Positions 14,224-16,489 of a stretch of 16,489 nt of DNA are shown here, piece after piece (positions within the stretch are counted from its first letter, which is position 1; every line of letters begins with the position of its first letter). The notes under the pieces were generated by a model. That model had not been told where the DNA came from, made no database searches, and worked only from the letters and a program-made list of their open reading frames with translations. The position numbers and the translations under genes were made by a program. This DNA comes from Acetobacteraceae bacterium. GTDB taxonomy: Bacteria > Pseudomonadota > Alphaproteobacteria > Acetobacterales > Acetobacteraceae. The stretch is taken from assembly GCA_003506895.1 (NCBI GenBank), contig DNXO01000159.1:1-16489 (forward strand). The letters are read 5' to 3'.

Positions 14224-14825
14224 CATCGTACCTCACACGCTGCCCGCTGGTCGCGATCCTGCGCGGCATCCGCCCGGACGAAGCCGTCGCGATCACCGCC
14301 GCACTGGAAACCGCCGGCTTCGCGATCGTCGAGGTCCCGCTGAACTCACCCAATCCCATGGCCAGCATCGCCGCGCTCGCCCGGACGTTCGGCGACCGGC
14401 TGCTGATTGGCGCCGGCACGGTGATGACCGAGGCTCAAGTCGCCGAGATCGCCGCGATCGGTGGCAGGCTGATTGTCACGCCACACGCCGATGGCAGGAT
14501 CGTACGCGCCGCCAAGCAGCACGGCCTGATCGCGGTGCCCGGCTTCTTCACCCCGGCAGAGGCATTCTCGATGCTGGAAGCCGGCGCCGATGCGCTGAAG
14601 CTGTTCCCGGCCGAGGGCGCCAGTCCCGCCATGCTGCGCGCGATACGCGCGGTGCTTCCACCAGACACGAGGGTTTTGCCGGTGGGCGGAGTCGATGCGT
14701 CCAACATGGCAATATGGCGCAACGCCGGTGCCGCGGGCTTTGGTGTCGGCTCGGCGATCTACAAACCGGGTGATACCGCGGAGATTGTAGGCGCCAAGGC
14801 ACGGACCTTGTTGGCTGCGATCTGA
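14214..14825 (+). CDS. dgoA: 2-dehydro-3-deoxy-6-phosphogalactonate aldolase
   Basis: 203-aa class I aldolase of the KDPG/KDPGal family, splitting 2-dehydro-3-deoxy-6-phosphogalactonate to pyruvate and glyceraldehyde 3-phosphate. The Schiff-base Lys is Lys129 in ALKLFPAE and the general-base Glu is Glu40 in IVEVPLNSP; the phosphate-binding GAGTV (66-70) and LPVGGVDASNMA (about 155-166) loops are present. Residues LNSP after the Glu and the adjacent kinase favour the galactonate rather than the gluconate (KDPG) version. The start lies inside the end of dgoK. About 408 bp of non-coding sequence follows, without a clear terminator hairpin directly after the stop. Confidence 0.93.
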   Translation: MDLTSYLTRCPLVAILRGIRPDEAVAITAALETAGFAIVEVPLNSPNPMASIAALARTFGDRLLIGAGTVMTEAQVAEIAAIGGRLIVTPHADGRIVRAAKQHGLIAVPGFFTPAEAFSMLEAGADALKLFPAEGASPAMLRAIRAVLPPDTRVLPVGGVDASNMAIWRNAGAAGFGVGSAIYKPGDTAEIVGAKARTLLAAI

Positions 14826-15233
14826 AATCGCAGAGCCCAAACTATCGAGAAAGGGCCACAAAGTCAGTTACATTTATCACAATTTCGTGAGGACGTTACA
14901 ATTCGCTCTCTTTTTCGTGATATCCGATAGTGACTTAATGTTTCTAGAGAAACATAACAGCGGTCGCTGTAATACTGCGTAGGCAATCGGCTCACAGCGG
15001 CGTGCCAAGCGTCAAAAAACAGACCAGGCGGGCGCAAATCTGATAACGGACCGTATCGTAAATCGACACGATCACGAAAAGAGGCTCCGCCCTTTCTCCC
15101 TAATTGTCCGTTTGTCAAAAGTTAGACGCACTCCGGCGGAAGACGAAATATTGCCGGACTAGAATGTCATACATTCGCATGACACGACCTGTGCAGCGCG
15201 CATCTCGCGAGCGTCTCAGGGAAGACAGACATC
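14826..15233 (+). promoter_or_regulatory. Intergenic region with several palindromes upstream of the RTX-like gene
   Basis: 408 bp without a credible gene, visibly more AT-rich than the flanking genes. Short perfect palindromes seen: ATGTTTC-taga-GAAACAT (14938-14955) and, one base later, ACAGCG-gt-CGCTGT (14957-14970); ATCGT-(8 nt)-ACGAT (15055-15072); and TGTCAT-(8 nt)-ATGACA (15165-15184), which overlaps AATGT-cat-ACATT (15163-15175). CTCGCGAG (15204-15211) is another small one. A -10-like TAGAAT is at 15160-15165, with no good -35. AGGGAAG at 15218-15224 is the likely Shine-Dalgarno for ATG 15234. A promoter with operators, or a small RNA, could be here; neither is proven. Confidence 0.4.
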
Positions 15234-16469
15234 ATGGTTTCGTCAGTTACTATTCAGGGCGCCGGCAGCAAGCCAATCAGCCTAACCTTTGACAACAGCT
15301 CTAACTTTGTCCTCGCACAGCAGATCGCCGCTCGGCTCAAAGCCGGGATTGCCGCCGGAACGACCGTTCTGGAATACGACACGAAAGGTCAGCCCCCCGC
15401 TTTGCCGCCCGGAGTCAGCGGGGCGTTTGTCCAGACGACGTCCGAGTTAGAGGTTCTGCCGCCGGGCTACACCACCGACATCGTTACAAAACCCGGAACG
15501 GCCCTGGTATTCGATCCGGGGGCCAAAACCGAAACGGTTCTGTCCGGCGCAACCACGTCCCTGACGTTTTTCGCATTGGGCGGTTCAGGTACGGTGGTCA
15601 CGGGCGGCGGCAACAACCGCCTGTTGGTCACCGGAACCAAGTCCAACGATTGGACCCTGGATACAGGCGGCGGCAACGACATCATCGCCGCGCTTGGCGC
15701 GGTTAACGCCACGATCGGTGCTGGCGGCGGGCACAACGCCATCATGCTGGGCGGCGGCAACGACCTGGTCGTTTCGACTGGTGACGACACTATTTCCGGA
15801 GGCAGCGGCAACACCACCATCGATGCGACCGGCGCCAACAGCGACTACGTTCGGGGCGGGACCGGCCATTTGCTGTTCGTGGGCGGATCGGGAGGAGCCA
15901 CGATCCTGGGAGGCAGCGGCAGCGACACCTATTTCGGCGCCGCTGGCCCGGCCGGCAAGCAGGTCATCGTCGGCGGGACCGACGGCAATAACCTGCTGTT
16001 CGCCGGCGATGGGGCGGCAACACTGATCGGCGGCGGCAACAACGACCAGCTCTACGCCTTCGGCACGCACAACCAGTCGCTGATCGCCGGAAGCGGCAAC
16101 GAAACCCTGTCGGCGGCCTTCTCCTCCGGCAACGACAGGCTCGTCGCGGGTTCGGGCAAGGATGTGCTGATCGGCGGCAGCGGCAACGACACGTTCACCG
16201 GCGGGTCAGGCCATGACACCGTCATCGCCGGATCCGGAAAGAATACCTTCGCCTTCATCAATCATCAGGCGGGCGGCACCGAATTGATTCAAGGGATATT
16301 CGATCCAGCCTCGATCGACATCGAATTGCATGGGTACGGCCGGAAGGCGATCGAAGAGGCGCTGGAGACCCAGACGGTCAAGAACGGGTCGGTCACGATC
16401 GGTCTGGCTGATGGAACGAAGATCACCTTCCAGGATGTTACCTCGTTGAACCGGTCGAACTTCAGCTAA
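15234..16469 (+). CDS. Glycine-rich RTX-like (calcium-binding beta-roll) protein, probably secreted
   Basis: 411-aa protein with no N-terminal signal peptide. Residues about 1-115 form a non-repetitive domain that contains LTFDNSSNFVLAQQIAARLKA (17-37) and LPPG twice. From about 116 to 340 it is made of glycine-rich beta-roll-like turns such as GGGNDIIAA, GGGNDLVVS, GGSGSDTYF, GSGKDVLI, GGSGNDTF and GGSGHDTV. Only some fit the RTX consensus GGxGxD; others have lost the Asp. The last roughly 70 residues end in LADGTKITF and SLNRSNFS, the kind of C-terminus seen in type I-secreted RTX proteins. Together these suggest calcium-dependent folding after type I export to the cell surface or medium, but no exporter (ABC, membrane-fusion protein) is in the window. 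ATG 15234 follows AGGGAAG by 9 nt. Its function is unknown. Confidence 0.8.
   Translation: MVSSVTIQGAGSKPISLTFDNSSNFVLAQQIAARLKAGIAAGTTVLEYDTKGQPPALPPGVSGAFVQTTSELEVLPPGYTTDIVTKPGTALVFDPGAKTETVLSGATTSLTFFALGGSGTVVTGGGNNRLLVTGTKSNDWTLDTGGGNDIIAALGAVNATIGAGGGHNAIMLGGGNDLVVSTGDDTISGGSGNTTIDATGANSDYVRGGTGHLLFVGGSGGATILGGSGSDTYFGAAGPAGKQVIVGGTDGNNLLFAGDGAATLIGGGNNDQLYAFGTHNQSLIAGSGNETLSAAFSSGNDRLVAGSGKDVLIGGSGNDTFTGGSGHDTVIAGSGKNTFAFINHQAGGTELIQGIFDPASIDIELHGYGRKAIEEALETQTVKNGSVTIGLADGTKITFQDVTSLNRSNFS
15600..16200 (+). repeat. Degenerate glycine-codon DNA repeats in the RTX-like gene
   Basis: Variants of GGCGGCGGCAACGAC or GGAGGCAGCGGCAAC recur at about 15602, 15664, 15721, 15751, 15800, 15909, 16030, 16087 and 16174. 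They encode the GGG/GGSGN turns. Spacing is irregular, so these are protein-driven repeats rather than a simple tandem array. Confidence 0.7.
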
Positions 16470-16489
16470 GGATACGCGGCGAAATAAAC

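Noticed and set aside
14864..15118. 84-codon minus-strand open frame in the 408-bp gap
   Set aside because: No recognisable motif and no clear Shine-Dalgarno, with mixed composition. It fits chance in non-coding sequence better than a gene.
1..16489. CRISPR arrays, transposases, phage genes, tRNA or rRNA genes
   Set aside because: No regular direct-repeat array, no transposase or integrase reading frame and no tRNA/rRNA-like sequence was seen. The only repeats are the olsB 15-bp duplication and the glycine-codon repeats of the RTX-like gene.

Overview
The window is high-GC bacterial chromosome. The best guess is an alphaproteobacterium of the Rhodospirillales/Acetobacteraceae type. The pointers are a MucR/Ros-type regulator, an alphaproteobacterial Fur next to an OlsB-like ornithine-lipid acyltransferase and lnt, a bacterial arginyltransferase (Bpt) behind an RDD protein, and a glycine-rich RTX-like secreted protein. 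The taxon is inferred from gene content and protein style; no search was run. Almost everything is chromosomal housekeeping or peripheral metabolism. I see no insertion sequence, phage, CRISPR array, tRNA or rRNA.

Left part (1-3.9 kb), all on +: the 3' end of a mucR-like gene with a hairpin just after its stop; then fur, olsB-like and lnt packed tightly (ATGA overlap, then an 11-bp gap); then an AT-rich, palindrome-rich gap and a XRE/Cro-type regulator. This resembles the conserved alphaproteobacterial run fur ... lnt-xre-metK, but the genes usually found between (miaB, phoH, ybeY, corC) and after it (metK) are absent.

Middle (4.0-7.0 kb): on the minus strand, a DUF2244 membrane protein and an unrecognised single-span protein. 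Divergent from them is a luciferase-like (LLM) F420-type oxidoreductase. Behind it lies the broken C-terminal remnant of a branched-chain-amino-acid-type ABC substrate-binding protein, with an internal deletion and a frame change. A minus-strand Lrp/AsnC regulator follows, divergent from a penicillin acylase.

Right part (7.1-16.5 kb): a probable + strand operon of penicillin acylase, RDD membrane protein, arginyltransferase (bpt) and Nudix hydrolase, with very short gaps. It converges on a minus-strand pair, pgeF (peptidoglycan editing factor) and a lipoprotein. Divergent from pgeF is an overlapping dgoK-dgoA pair (2-dehydro-3-deoxygalactonate kinase and KDPGal aldolase, the last two steps of galactonate catabolism). 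Then comes a 408-bp AT-richer intergenic stretch with several short palindromes, leading to a 411-aa glycine-rich RTX-like protein that ends just before the window does.

Nothing here clearly forms a new defence, mobile or biosynthetic system. The most useful second looks are the collapsed fur-lnt-xre neighbourhood, the decayed transporter gene, the palindrome clusters upstream of xre and of the RTX-like gene, the altered Fur metal site, and the uncharacterised membrane/lipoprotein genes.
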